DNA from: Clostridia bacterium
Lineage (GTDB): Bacteria; Bacillota; Clostridia; Christensenellales; Borkfalkiaceae
NCBI GenBank assembly: GCA_017504655.1
Contig: JAFVQT010000040.1
Coordinates: forward strand, 1-51,575
Reading direction: 5' to 3'
DNA: 51,575 nt
This document shows, one piece after another, positions 30,236 to 38,183 of the stretch (positions within the stretch are counted from its first letter, which is position 1; each line of letters opens with the position of its first letter). The notes beneath the pieces are model-generated. The model was not told where the DNA came from. It worked only from the letters and a program-made list of their open reading frames with translations, and searched no databases. The translations under genes were made by a program, and so were the position numbers.

Positions 30236-31990
30236 ATGGATAAAAAGATAAAGAAAAACAATTCTGCCATAGACAAGGCAGAAATGATAGCAAATAAGGA
30301 ATTTCAAACAGTTAATCAGTTTCAGGGCGGGATGCTAAACACGGGCTTTACACAGCCAAATACCGTACCCGTCCTACCGCCGGTCGGCGTTGACAAATCT
30401 GCCGAGGTTGAGCTGTCAAGCGCAAAGCAGGATAGAATTTCTGCCGAAAAGCATGCAAAATTGCAGTTAAAAGCAAAAAAGCAACAAGAAAGAGCAAGAC
30501 TCAAAAAAATGAAAGCAGAAAAGAAAGCCTTGCTTAAAAATAAAAAGGCAGATGAGAAGGCATTTTTAAAAAAGGTAAAGACAGAGCAAAAGCATGAGCA
30601 CAGACAAAAGAGATCGGATAAAAATGAAAGAAGGCGTGACAGTAAAAGAAAGCGCGGACTTGGCGGTTGGATAGTAGCCGTAGTTTCTCTTGGTTGCGTA
30701 AGCTTAGTATTAAGCTCGCTTTTGGCAATCTCTGTTTTTACAGATTATATGGAGTTTGGTAAGGTTAATACAAATTCTTCCAGCAGTCAAAGGGCATTTT
30801 ACGATTTCGTAGGCTACGTTGACAATATGGAAACTAATATGTCAAAGCTCTTCGTTTCGTCTGACAGTCAGGGTCAGCAAAAGATACTTTTAAGCTTAGC
30901 AGTTCAAAGTAACCTTGCAGACGCTGCCCTTTCGGAGCTTCCCATTATGGACGAGTCAAAGCATTTGACGTCTAAATATATAAATCAAGTGGGAGATTAT
31001 GCAAAATATCTCAATAATCGACTTATAGAGGGGTATTCTTTGACGGATAATGAAATTGATTCAATGCGGGAGCTATACAACGTCAACTTGAATTTGAAAA
31101 ACGTGCTCTCTGATTTGGCATCAAATATAGATGAAAATTACGATTTTTCAGCCCTTTCCAAAAACGATGCAAACGATAAAATAATTTCTCAGTTTAAAGA
31201 TATTGAGTCCAACGCAATGGAATATCCGTCAATGATATACGACGGAGCGTTTTCGGACGGCTTGGAGGGTAAAACAGCAAAGGCAATAATAGGTGATGAT
31301 ATTACCGAATTAGAGGCTATTGAGATTTATAAAAATCTGTTTTCTCGTTACGGTATAGAAAAAATCGACGTTACCGGTATGGTAGAAAACAGCGGAATAA
31401 TCTGCTATAATATTATTTCCGAAACAAAAGAAAACGGTGAGGTTTACGCGCAGATTTCTAAAACAGGCGGCAAGCTTATAATGTTTAATGCTTATAGGGA
31501 TTGTAACGGATTAAACGTAGGCGAGGAAGAATGCGTTGCCTTGGCAGAGGAGTTTATAACTTCACTTGGTATTAACAATATGACGTGCGTTTGGACGTAC
31601 ACGTCCGGTGCGACGGCATATTTAAACTTCGCATACGAGGAAAACGGAATTATAGCATACCCCGACCTTATTAAAATAAAGGTCTGCAGAGAGCGTGGCG
31701 TTGTATCCGGTATAGATACCGACGAATACTATATGAATCACGTAGTAAGGCAGATTGATACTCCAAAATACACCTTAAGCGAAGCCTTGGAAAAGGTTAA
31801 TAATGAGCTTGAAATCCGCTCGTATTCTACTGCAATAATACCAACGGGTGGAGGAAACGAAAAGCTTGCTTACGAGTTTATAGGCGATTATAACGGGGAA
31901 TCGTATTACGTCTATTTAGATGCAAACACCTTAATGCAGGCAGATATTTTCAAGGTGGTAAATACAGAGCAAGGCAGATTGCTTATTTAA
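30236..31990 (+). CDS. ypeB: Germination protein YpeB with long basic N-terminal extension
   Basis: A 584-aa partner of SleB, needed to stabilise and localise it. Residues 1-140 form an unusual cytoplasmic extension that is very lysine-rich and coiled (KLQLKAKKQQERARLKKMKA is part). One transmembrane helix follows (about 143-165), then the YpeB ectodomain with PepSY-like C-terminal repeats (CNGLNVGEEECVALAEEFIT and ESYYVYLDANT at the end). Standard YpeB proteins are about 450 residues with only a few residues before the helix. Gap from sleB is 9 bases; a terminator follows. Confidence 0.88.
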   Translation: MDKKIKKNNSAIDKAEMIANKEFQTVNQFQGGMLNTGFTQPNTVPVLPPVGVDKSAEVELSSAKQDRISAEKHAKLQLKAKKQQERARLKKMKAEKKALLKNKKADEKAFLKKVKTEQKHEHRQKRSDKNERRRDSKRKRGLGGWIVAVVSLGCVSLVLSSLLAISVFTDYMEFGKVNTNSSSSQRAFYDFVGYVDNMETNMSKLFVSSDSQGQQKILLSLAVQSNLADAALSELPIMDESKHLTSKYINQVGDYAKYLNNRLIEGYSLTDNEIDSMRELYNVNLNLKNVLSDLASNIDENYDFSALSKNDANDKIISQFKDIESNAMEYPSMIYDGAFSDGLEGKTAKAIIGDDITELEAIEIYKNLFSRYGIEKIDVTGMVENSGIICYNIISETKENGEVYAQISKTGGKLIMFNAYRDCNGLNVGEEECVALAEEFITSLGINNMTCVWTYTSGATAYLNFAYEENGIIAYPDLIKIKVCRERGVVSGIDTDEYYMNHVVRQIDTPKYTLSEALEKVNNELEIRSYSTAIIPTGGGNEKLAYEFIGDYNGESYYVYLDANTLMQADIFKVVNTEQGRLLI

Positions 31991-31994
31991 GCTA

Positions 31995-32033
31995 AAAAAG
32001 TACGGACAAAAATGTTCGTACTTTTGTTTTTAA
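31995..32033 (+). terminator. Terminator of the sleB-ypeB transcript
   Basis: AAAAGTACG...CGTACTTTT hairpin with inner ACA/TGT pairs, ending in TTTTT. Confidence 0.8.
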
Positions 32034-32038
32034 AAAGG

Positions 32039-32067
32039 TTGTTAAATTATAAAAAAATATGTATAAT
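32039..32067 (+). promoter_or_regulatory. Promoter of the FucU-type gene
   Basis: TTGTTA, 17-base spacer, TATAAT, with AAGGAG later in the leader. Confidence 0.65.
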
Positions 32068-32097
32068 AAAGATAATAATATATTTAAGGAGAAAATT

Positions 32098-32526
32098 ATG
32101 CTTAAAAACGTTAATCCTTTACTTAGTCCCGACCTTTTAAAAATTCTTTGTGAAATGGGTCACGGCGACGAAATTGTTATAGCTGATGCAAATTTTCCTT
32201 CGGCAAATTACGGTCAAAGGCTTGTTCGTGCAGACGGAATTTCCGGCACTGCAATGTTAGACGCCGTTTTGTCCGTATTACCTTTGGATACCTATTCAGA
32301 CCCTAACTTTATTCTTATGCAGCTTGTTCCGTCCGACGTCGGCAAGGTTAACCCCGTCATCTGGAAGGAATACGAGGAGATTGCAAATAAGCATGATAAA
32401 AACCTGCGTTTATCCAACCAAGAGCGCTTTGATTTTTACGAAAGAGCAAAAAAAGCTTATTGTGTAATAGCCACAGGTGAAAAGGCGATATATGCCAATG
32501 TTATTATAAAGAAAGGCGTCATTTAA
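32098..32526 (+). CDS. fucU: RbsD/FucU family sugar mutarotase
   Basis: A 142-aa enzyme of the family that interconverts anomers of fucose or ribose. The signature GHGDEIVIADANFPS is present near residue 20, with the family-typical ending ATGEKAIYANVIIKKG. The fucose branch is favoured because of GHGDEIVIADANFP, but no fucose genes are adjacent. The ATG at 32098 follows AAGGAG; the longer frame from 32059 overlaps the promoter. The tandem repeat array begins at its stop codon. Confidence 0.82.
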   Translation: MLKNVNPLLSPDLLKILCEMGHGDEIVIADANFPSANYGQRLVRADGISGTAMLDAVLSVLPLDTYSDPNFILMQLVPSDVGKVNPVIWKEYEEIANKHDKNLRLSNQERFDFYERAKKAYCVIATGEKAIYANVIIKKGVI

Positions 32527-33085
32527 AGGCTTATATACTTCGCACACCTGCGTTTACTGTTTCGCCCTCAAAACCTTGGTGACCAACAAGGTCTACCAAG
32601 TCTTTTCGGGCTCACGAGCCTTGGTGTGCTCGCATCTAACCCCTTAATTTAAAGGCGTATAAACTTCGGTATGCGTCGTTACTGCCTTAAGTTCTCGACC
32701 ACAATGACCACAGAGGTCTATTGTGTCCGCTAACTTAAGTCGAGCCTCGCCTATCTCGTTTCTCCACCTTTAAATACCACTTGATATGGATGAAAGAGAA
32801 CACGGATGCAACGTCACGTTGCTGACCGACAAGGTCTATCCCATCCAATACCAATTTGTGAGCCTTGCCTACCTCGTTTCTCCCCCTTTAAATCTCACTT
32901 GATAAGGGTAGAGAAAACAATGGGATGCAACGTCACGTTGCCGTCACGTTGCTGACCGACAAGGTCTATCCCATCCAATACCAATTTACGAGCCTTGCCT
33001 ACCTTGCAACTAAGCCTTTAAAAATTACTTGATATAAGTTTGAGTACAACACGGGTGGAGCGTCACGCTCCCTCGCAGCAGATAA
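32522..33085. repeat. Tandem array of ~120-bp structured units
   Basis: Units start with TTTAAA at about 32522, 32648, 32769, 32887 and 33017, giving periods of 126, 121, 118 and 130 bases; the last unit is partial. Units 1-4 share an apical hairpin GACC-nnCA-A/G-GGTC within longer stems whose sequences differ but pair: CTTGG/CCAAG in unit 1, CACAAT/ATTGTG in unit 2, GGATG/CATCC in units 3 and 4. Unit 4 has an internal 11-base duplication (CGTCACGTTGC). No reading frame of note. Spread out, this looks like a structured-RNA or repeat-expansion locus. Confidence 0.75.
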
Positions 33086-33115
33086 TTAAAATTCAACTAA
33101 AAAATAAGGATTATT

Positions 33116-33268
33116 ATGAAAAAAATTTTTTCTGTTTTATTAACCGTTATATTATGTATCGCACTCTCAGGCTGTTCATGCTCAAAAAAAAGCAAAGAGT
33201 CATCTCCGCAACAAGATAGTCAGACAGGCTCTGAGCAAGAAGTCGGTAGTGAATATATCTGGGATTGA
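33116..33268 (+). CDS. Tiny lipoprotein, 50 aa
   Basis: ATG after AAGGATT encodes a 50-aa protein. Its first 19 residues form a lipoprotein signal (MKKIFSVLLTVILCIALSG) followed by Cys20, a lysine/serine patch and an acidic tail ending EYIWD. The gene lies between the tandem array and repeat copy B. Function unknown. Good signal structure makes it likely to be real despite its size. Confidence 0.6.
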   Translation: MKKIFSVLLTVILCIALSGCSCSKKSKESSPQQDSQTGSEQEVGSEYIWD

Positions 33269-33295
33269 TTTAAATCAAAAATTAAAGCCTTGCCG

Positions 33296-33649
33296 TATGC
33301 GTGTTATCCTTAACGGAGAACACGCATAACTAAGTTTGCCCTCTGGGCAAGTGAAGTTTACTTCGTAAGTGAAGTTATCCTACGGATAGTGAAGTTTTGC
33401 CTTCGGAAAAGTGGGCAAGCTTAACTTCACTTGTGCATAGCACAAACTTCACTGCATAGCAACTTCACTTTTGCGTTAGCAAAAACTTCACTGACAGAAA
33501 AAAGAGCAAACATACAAGATTTTTTCTTGCGTGTTTGCTCTTTCTGTTTGTAATAAGGGTTTGGGCTTAGCCCATAGAGTATTTGACTTGTCAAATGCGA
33601 TGCTCGCACTTATCGGTGTTTTTCAAATTCTCCGTTAAGAACATCACCC
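33296..33649. repeat. Structured intergenic repeat element, copy B
   Basis: A 354-bp element matching copy A (20119-20473) end to end. Its terminal inverted repeat is perfect: CTTAACGGAGAA (33309-33320) and TTCTCCGTTAAG (33628-33639). Its internal hairpins use different bases than copy A but remain paired, for example GAGCAAACA/TGTTTGCTC in place of GAGATAACA/TGTTATCTC and TTTTGC/GCAAAA in place of TTTCGC/GCGAAA. Several loops are UUCG-like. It lies 27 bases downstream of the stop of the minus-strand dehydratase gene and can act as its terminator. Confidence 0.8.
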
Positions 33650-33675
33650 CTATGGCAAGGCTTATTTTATTGCTG

Positions 33676-35517
33676 TTAAGCTCTTTCATCAATTTTATAG
33701 GTCGGAACAAGCTCTTTTACAAGATGCTTCATATCGTCCGTTTCGTCGTAAGCGGCAGTGTATAAGCTGTCTAACGTATGCCACAAATTGTCCTCGTCAA
33801 GCTTAATGGGTTGAGCAATACTGATAAGTCCGTTAGGAGTTTTTTGCATGCCCTCTTCGTCCATAAGTCTTTCCTCAAAAAGCTTTTCGCCGGGGCGAAG
33901 ACCGGTACATTTGATTTCGATATCAACACCCGGCTCTAAGCCCGAAAGCTTAATAAGGTTATATGCAAGGTCATAAATTTTTACAGGCTCGCCCATGTCC
34001 AAAACAAAGATTTGACCGCCTTTAGCATAAGAGCCTGCCTGAAGCACGAGCGAAACAGCCTCGGGTATAGTCATAAAGTATCTTATAATATCTCGGTGAG
34101 TAACGGTTACCGGACCGCCCTCAGAAATCTGCTTTTTAAAAAGAGGAATAACCGAGCCGTTAGAGCCTAAAACGTTACCGAATCTTACTGCAACGAAGTT
34201 TGTATTTTTGCTGTGTCTACCTATGGTTTGGATAATCATTTCGCAAATACGCTTGGTTGCGCCCATTATGTTGGTTGGGTTAACCGCCTTGTCGGTAGAA
34301 ATCTGTACAAAAGTCTTAACGCAATATTTGTCTGCGCATTTTGCAAGATTGTACGTGCCGAAAACGTTATTTTTAACAGCCTCGTTTGGGCTTGTTTCCA
34401 TTAAAGGAACGTGCTTGTGCGCGGCTGCGTGGAATACAATTTCCGGTCTGTGCTTTTTAAACACGTCGTCCATTTTACCTTTGTCGCGTATGCTTGCAAT
34501 AAGTGTCAGGAGGTTTAGAGTGGGATATTTTCTTCTTAATTCCTGCTCAATGTCGTATGCGTTGTTTTCGTAAATATCCAAGATGATAAGCTGTTTTGGC
34601 TTATGGCTTGCTATCTGACGGCAAAGCTCACTGCCAATCGAACCGCCACCGCCTGTTACAAGTACGGTTTTACCCTCTATGTAGCCGATAATTTCTTCAA
34701 CGTCAACGTCAACCTGATCTCTGCCTAAAAGGTCCTGAACGTCTACGTCTCTTAAGTCTGAAACGGAAATTTGTCCGTCTGCAAGCTGATAAATACCGGG
34801 AAGAATTTTAACGGGACAGTTGCTGTCCTTACATCTTGAAATAATTTTGCTTAATCTCTTTCTGCCAACCGATGGCATAGTGATGAAGATTTCTTCAACC
34901 TTGTATTCGCCGACTGCTTTTTTAATATCGTATGTAGTGCCAACTATTTTAACGCCACCTATATTTTTACCTATTTTATCCACGTTGTCATCGATAAGAC
35001 AAACGGGTAAGTAGTTGAGCTTGTCCGAATTTCTCATTTCGGTTAAAAGAGAGTTGCAGGCGTTACCCGCGCCGACAATCATAACACGCTTTTTAGGTGA
35101 GTCAGACCTTTTAGTGTATTTTTTTGCTAAGCCGATGACACGGTTGTGGAATCTCGTAATAAGCGTAAAGTAGAATGCAAACGAAAGAAACACCAAAGTA
35201 GTTGTGAATTTTACCTCAGAGTGGAAAATAGCAACGTCGTAAATGATATTTGCAAAGCCCACCGTGACTATTGCAACCGCAACCTTAAGCGCCTCGATTA
35301 TACTTACCGTTTGGAATACCATTGAGTATAGGCCAAGCACCGCAAAGCAAAAGATAGTAAGAACCAGGTTCATTGAGAACCAGCCCATTATTTTCCAGTC
35401 AATTGCAACGGTTGGTATTGTACCGTAATATGCAAAAAGCAAAGAAACGGACAAAAGAACCAAATCAATTGCTAAAAGAATAATTTTTTTAAATTTTTCG
35501 TGTTTTCTGTTTTTCAT
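33676..35517 (-). CDS. Membrane-bound nucleotide-sugar 4,6-dehydratase (CapD/PglF/WbpM family)
   Basis: A 613-aa enzyme with four N-terminal membrane helices (about 10-120), a first Rossmann-like domain (about 140-260; VMIVGAGNACNSLL) and the catalytic SDR domain (about 278-600) with VTGGGGSIGSELCRQI for NAD(P). The active-site segment QISTDKAVNPTNIMGATKR has Met in place of the usual Tyr, as in the WbpM/PglF group that acts on UDP-GlcNAc-type sugars. Products feed surface glycans. GAGGAT precedes the ATG; promoter TTGCAA-17-TATACT lies upstream. Substrate is inferred from family. Confidence 0.88.
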   Translation of the reverse strand: MKNRKHEKFKKIILLAIDLVLLSVSLLFAYYGTIPTVAIDWKIMGWFSMNLVLTIFCFAVLGLYSMVFQTVSIIEALKVAVAIVTVGFANIIYDVAIFHSEVKFTTTLVFLSFAFYFTLITRFHNRVIGLAKKYTKRSDSPKKRVMIVGAGNACNSLLTEMRNSDKLNYLPVCLIDDNVDKIGKNIGGVKIVGTTYDIKKAVGEYKVEEIFITMPSVGRKRLSKIISRCKDSNCPVKILPGIYQLADGQISVSDLRDVDVQDLLGRDQVDVDVEEIIGYIEGKTVLVTGGGGSIGSELCRQIASHKPKQLIILDIYENNAYDIEQELRRKYPTLNLLTLIASIRDKGKMDDVFKKHRPEIVFHAAAHKHVPLMETSPNEAVKNNVFGTYNLAKCADKYCVKTFVQISTDKAVNPTNIMGATKRICEMIIQTIGRHSKNTNFVAVRFGNVLGSNGSVIPLFKKQISEGGPVTVTHRDIIRYFMTIPEAVSLVLQAGSYAKGGQIFVLDMGEPVKIYDLAYNLIKLSGLEPGVDIEIKCTGLRPGEKLFEERLMDEEGMQKTPNGLISIAQPIKLDEDNLWHTLDSLYTAAYDETDDMKHLVKELVPTYKIDERA

Positions 35518-35644
35518 TTCAATCCTCGTTAAAGAACGTTATTTACTTATAACTTATAACAGTATAACAAAGTATAATGCATTTTGCAAGTGTTTTTTTG
35601 ATTTATGTCAAGATTTCGCCTAAAGGCGAATAAAATTAAGTGAT

Positions 35645-36649
35645 ATGATAAATGCTTTAATAACTTTATTCGGTGGAATAGCAATTTTTTTATATGGTTT
35701 AAAAAATATAAGCTCGGGCACGGAGTCGCTCATAACGAACACTAAAACCAATGCGCTTTCAGCCTTAGAGGGCAGACCGATAATGGGTGCTTTGCTTGGT
35801 ATGGCAGTTGCAGGCGTTACTCAAAGCAGTGTAGCCATAAGCTTTATCACCGTCAGCTTAGTAGAGGTGGGCGCACTTTCATTTGCCGCGTCAGCGCCGA
35901 TAATAATAGGTGCAAACGTAGGCACAACGGTTACTGCACAGCTTGTTTCTCTGTCGGGTGGGGGTGGTTCAGCTATAGGCGCAATTTCATCGATAATCGG
36001 CTTATTGACAGCTTTTTGCAAAAAAGATTGGGTAAAAAGAATAGGTGAAGTCGCCTTTGGATTAGGGTTTGTTTTTGCAGGGCTATCTATTATGGATACT
36101 TCAATACGTTCACTCGCCGGCTACGGTTGGTTTAAAAGCTTGTTTTTATTGAGTAATCCTATTGCCCTCTTTTTAAACGGTTTGGTTTTGACTGCGGTCG
36201 TTCAAAGCTCATCGGCAGTCACCGGTATAACGGTGCTTTTGGCGAGCAGTGGGCTCGTAGATTTTAAAACGGCTGTATTTTTAACCTTAGGCTCTAACGT
36301 TGGCAGCTGTTTTTCGGTTATCGTTGCATCACTTAATAAGTCCTTGCAAGCAAGGAGAGCTTCGCTTTTTAATTTACTGTTTAACCTTTTGGGTGCGGTA
36401 ATTTTCTTTCCTATACTGCTTATATTCGGAAATGTAGCAGAGAGCCTTTTTTTAGCCTTTTCGACAAGTCTTGGCAGAGCTATCGCAAATTTTCACACTG
36501 TTTTCAATCTTGTCTGCGCTCTTTTGTTTATGCCGTTTTGCGGTAAATTGACAAGTCTTATCGCAAAAGTCGTCACTGATAAAAGACCCGTAATGAAAAA
36601 TAGAGAGGATAATAAAACTTTTACAAGTAAAAGTCGTCGCTTTTATTGA
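35645..36649 (+). CDS. Na+/phosphate cotransporter family protein, without PhoU domain
   Basis: A 334-aa membrane protein with two inverted repeats, each carrying the family motif: VTQSSVAISFITVSLVE near residue 60 and VVQSSSAVTGITVLLAS near 185, plus GANVGTTVTAQL. It should move phosphate with sodium. Many bacterial members carry a C-terminal PhoU domain; this one stops after the transporter core. There is no clear Shine-Dalgarno: TAAAAT lies 8 bases before the ATG, so the transcript may be nearly leaderless, but the -35 is poor. Confidence 0.85.
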   Translation: MINALITLFGGIAIFLYGLKNISSGTESLITNTKTNALSALEGRPIMGALLGMAVAGVTQSSVAISFITVSLVEVGALSFAASAPIIIGANVGTTVTAQLVSLSGGGGSAIGAISSIIGLLTAFCKKDWVKRIGEVAFGLGFVFAGLSIMDTSIRSLAGYGWFKSLFLLSNPIALFLNGLVLTAVVQSSSAVTGITVLLASSGLVDFKTAVFLTLGSNVGSCFSVIVASLNKSLQARRASLFNLLFNLLGAVIFFPILLIFGNVAESLFLAFSTSLGRAIANFHTVFNLVCALLFMPFCGKLTSLIAKVVTDKRPVMKNREDNKTFTSKSRRFY

Positions 36650-36674
36650 CAATTAAAAAAATATTGTGTAAACT
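36646..36674 (+). promoter_or_regulatory. Promoter of pgk
   Basis: Consensus TTGACA overlapping the stop of the preceding gene, 17-base spacer, TAAACT. The -10 is moderate. Confidence 0.55.
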
Positions 36675-36752
36675 ATAATATGGCTGGCGGCAAGTTGCTT
36701 GCCGATGCCGTTTGAATCAGTTAATAAAAATTTTCTTATAAGGAGTAACACA

Positions 36753-38072
36753 ATGAACAAGAAGTCAATTAAAGACATCGACGTAAAAGGCAAAAAGTGT
36801 CTTGTAAGATGCGATTTCAACGTTCCTATGAAGGACGGAGTTATCACGGATGAAAACCGTATCAACGGTGCGCTTCCCACTATCAAGTATCTTATGGAGC
36901 ACGGCGCAAAGGTTGTTCTTTGCTCTCACATGGGTAAGCCCCATAATATTTATACCGAGGGCTTTGGCTTAAACAAAAAGGAAAAGAAGGCTGTTGAAGC
37001 TCTTCCTGAGTCGGAAAGAGAGGCAGCTAAGGCAGAATATATCGCAAAGGCTTTAAAGGGCGATGCAAAAAAGTTCACCCTTGCTCCCGTTGCTAAAAGA
37101 CTTAACGAGCTTTTAGACGGAAAGGTTACGTTTGCTACCGATATCGTAGGCGAAGATGCTTGCGCTAAGGTTGATGCGTTAAAAGAGGGCGAGTGTGTGC
37201 TCCTTGAAAACCTTCGTTTTGATGCAGGTGAAGAAAAGAAACATGAGGATTTCTGCAAAAAGCTTGCTAAGTTTGCAGACGTATACGTAAACGACGCCTT
37301 CGGTACTGCTCACCGTTCACACGCATCTACTGCAGCAATCGTTGAATACGGACTTGTAGATACTGCAGTTTGCGGTTTCCTTATTGAAAAGGAGCTTTCG
37401 GTAATGGCTGCATCGTTAGAAAACCCACAAAGACCTTTCGTTGCTATTTTAGGCGGTGCAAAGGTTGCAGATAAGCTCAATGTTATTTCTAACCTCTTGG
37501 AAAAGTGCGATACCCTCATCATCGGTGGCGGTATGGCATACACCTTCTTAAAGGCCCAAGGTCACGAGGTTGGTGCTTCCATGGTTGACGAAAGCAAGAT
37601 TGATTACTGCTTAGAAATGATGGCTAAGGCTAAAGAGGCAGGTAAAAAGCTTCTTCTTCCTGTAGACGGCGTTCAAATAAAGGAGTTCCCAAATCCTATC
37701 GACGCACCTATTGATACGGTTGTCAGAAACGTTGGTGATTTCGCTCCTGATATGGAATCTTGCGATATCGGTCCTAAGACGAGAGAGCTTTACGCTGAAG
37801 CGTTAAAGGGTGCAAAAACCGTTATTTGGAACGGACCTATGGGTGTGTTTGAAAACCCAACCTTAGCAGCAGGTACCAATGCAATCGCTAAGGCTATGGC
37901 ATCTTGCGAGGGTGCAACCACTATTATAGGTGGCGGTGACTCTGCAGCAGCAGTTGCACAGCTTGGTTATGCAGATAAGATGACTCACATCTCTACGGGC
38001 GGCGGTGCTTCTTTAGAACTTTTCGAAGGCAAGAAGCTCCCCGGTATTGAGTGTCTTAACGACAAGATTTAA
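36753..38072 (+). CDS. pgk: Phosphoglycerate kinase
   Basis: A 439-aa glycolytic kinase forming ATP and 3-phosphoglycerate. [20 protein letters not shown] and the C-terminal GGGDSAAAV and [18 protein letters not shown] are diagnostic. The family norm is about 395 residues: a charged insertion of roughly 40 residues follows [10 protein letters not shown] (about 64-106, with [20 protein letters not shown]), before [20 protein letters not shown] lies before the ATG at 36753; the longer frame upstream is not used. It is the first of three glycolytic genes. Confidence 0.95.
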   Translation: MNKKSIKDIDVKGKKCLVRCDFNVPMKDGVITDENRINGALPTIKYLMEHGAKVVLCSHMGKPHNIYTEGFGLNKKEKKAVEALPESEREAAKAEYIAKALKGDAKKFTLAPVAKRLNELLDGKVTFATDIVGEDACAKVDALKEGECVLLENLRFDAGEEKKHEDFCKKLAKFADVYVNDAFGTAHRSHASTAAIVEYGLVDTAVCGFLIEKELSVMAASLENPQRPFVAILGGAKVADKLNVISNLLEKCDTLIIGGGMAYTFLKAQGHEVGASMVDESKIDYCLEMMAKAKEAGKKLLLPVDGVQIKEFPNPIDAPIDTVVRNVGDFAPDMESCDIGPKTRELYAEALKGAKTVIWNGPMGVFENPTLAAGTNAIAKAMASCEGATTIIGGGDSAAAVAQLGYADKMTHISTGGGASLELFEGKKLPGIECLNDKI

Positions 38073-38183
38073 TTGAAATCATGCTCTGGCGTAAATATTG
38101 TTATATTATGTTAGAGCTTCTTACTTATTTCGCATATTAACAATTATTTTATTTTTGCGCAAAGCGCAATTTAAGGAGACAAT

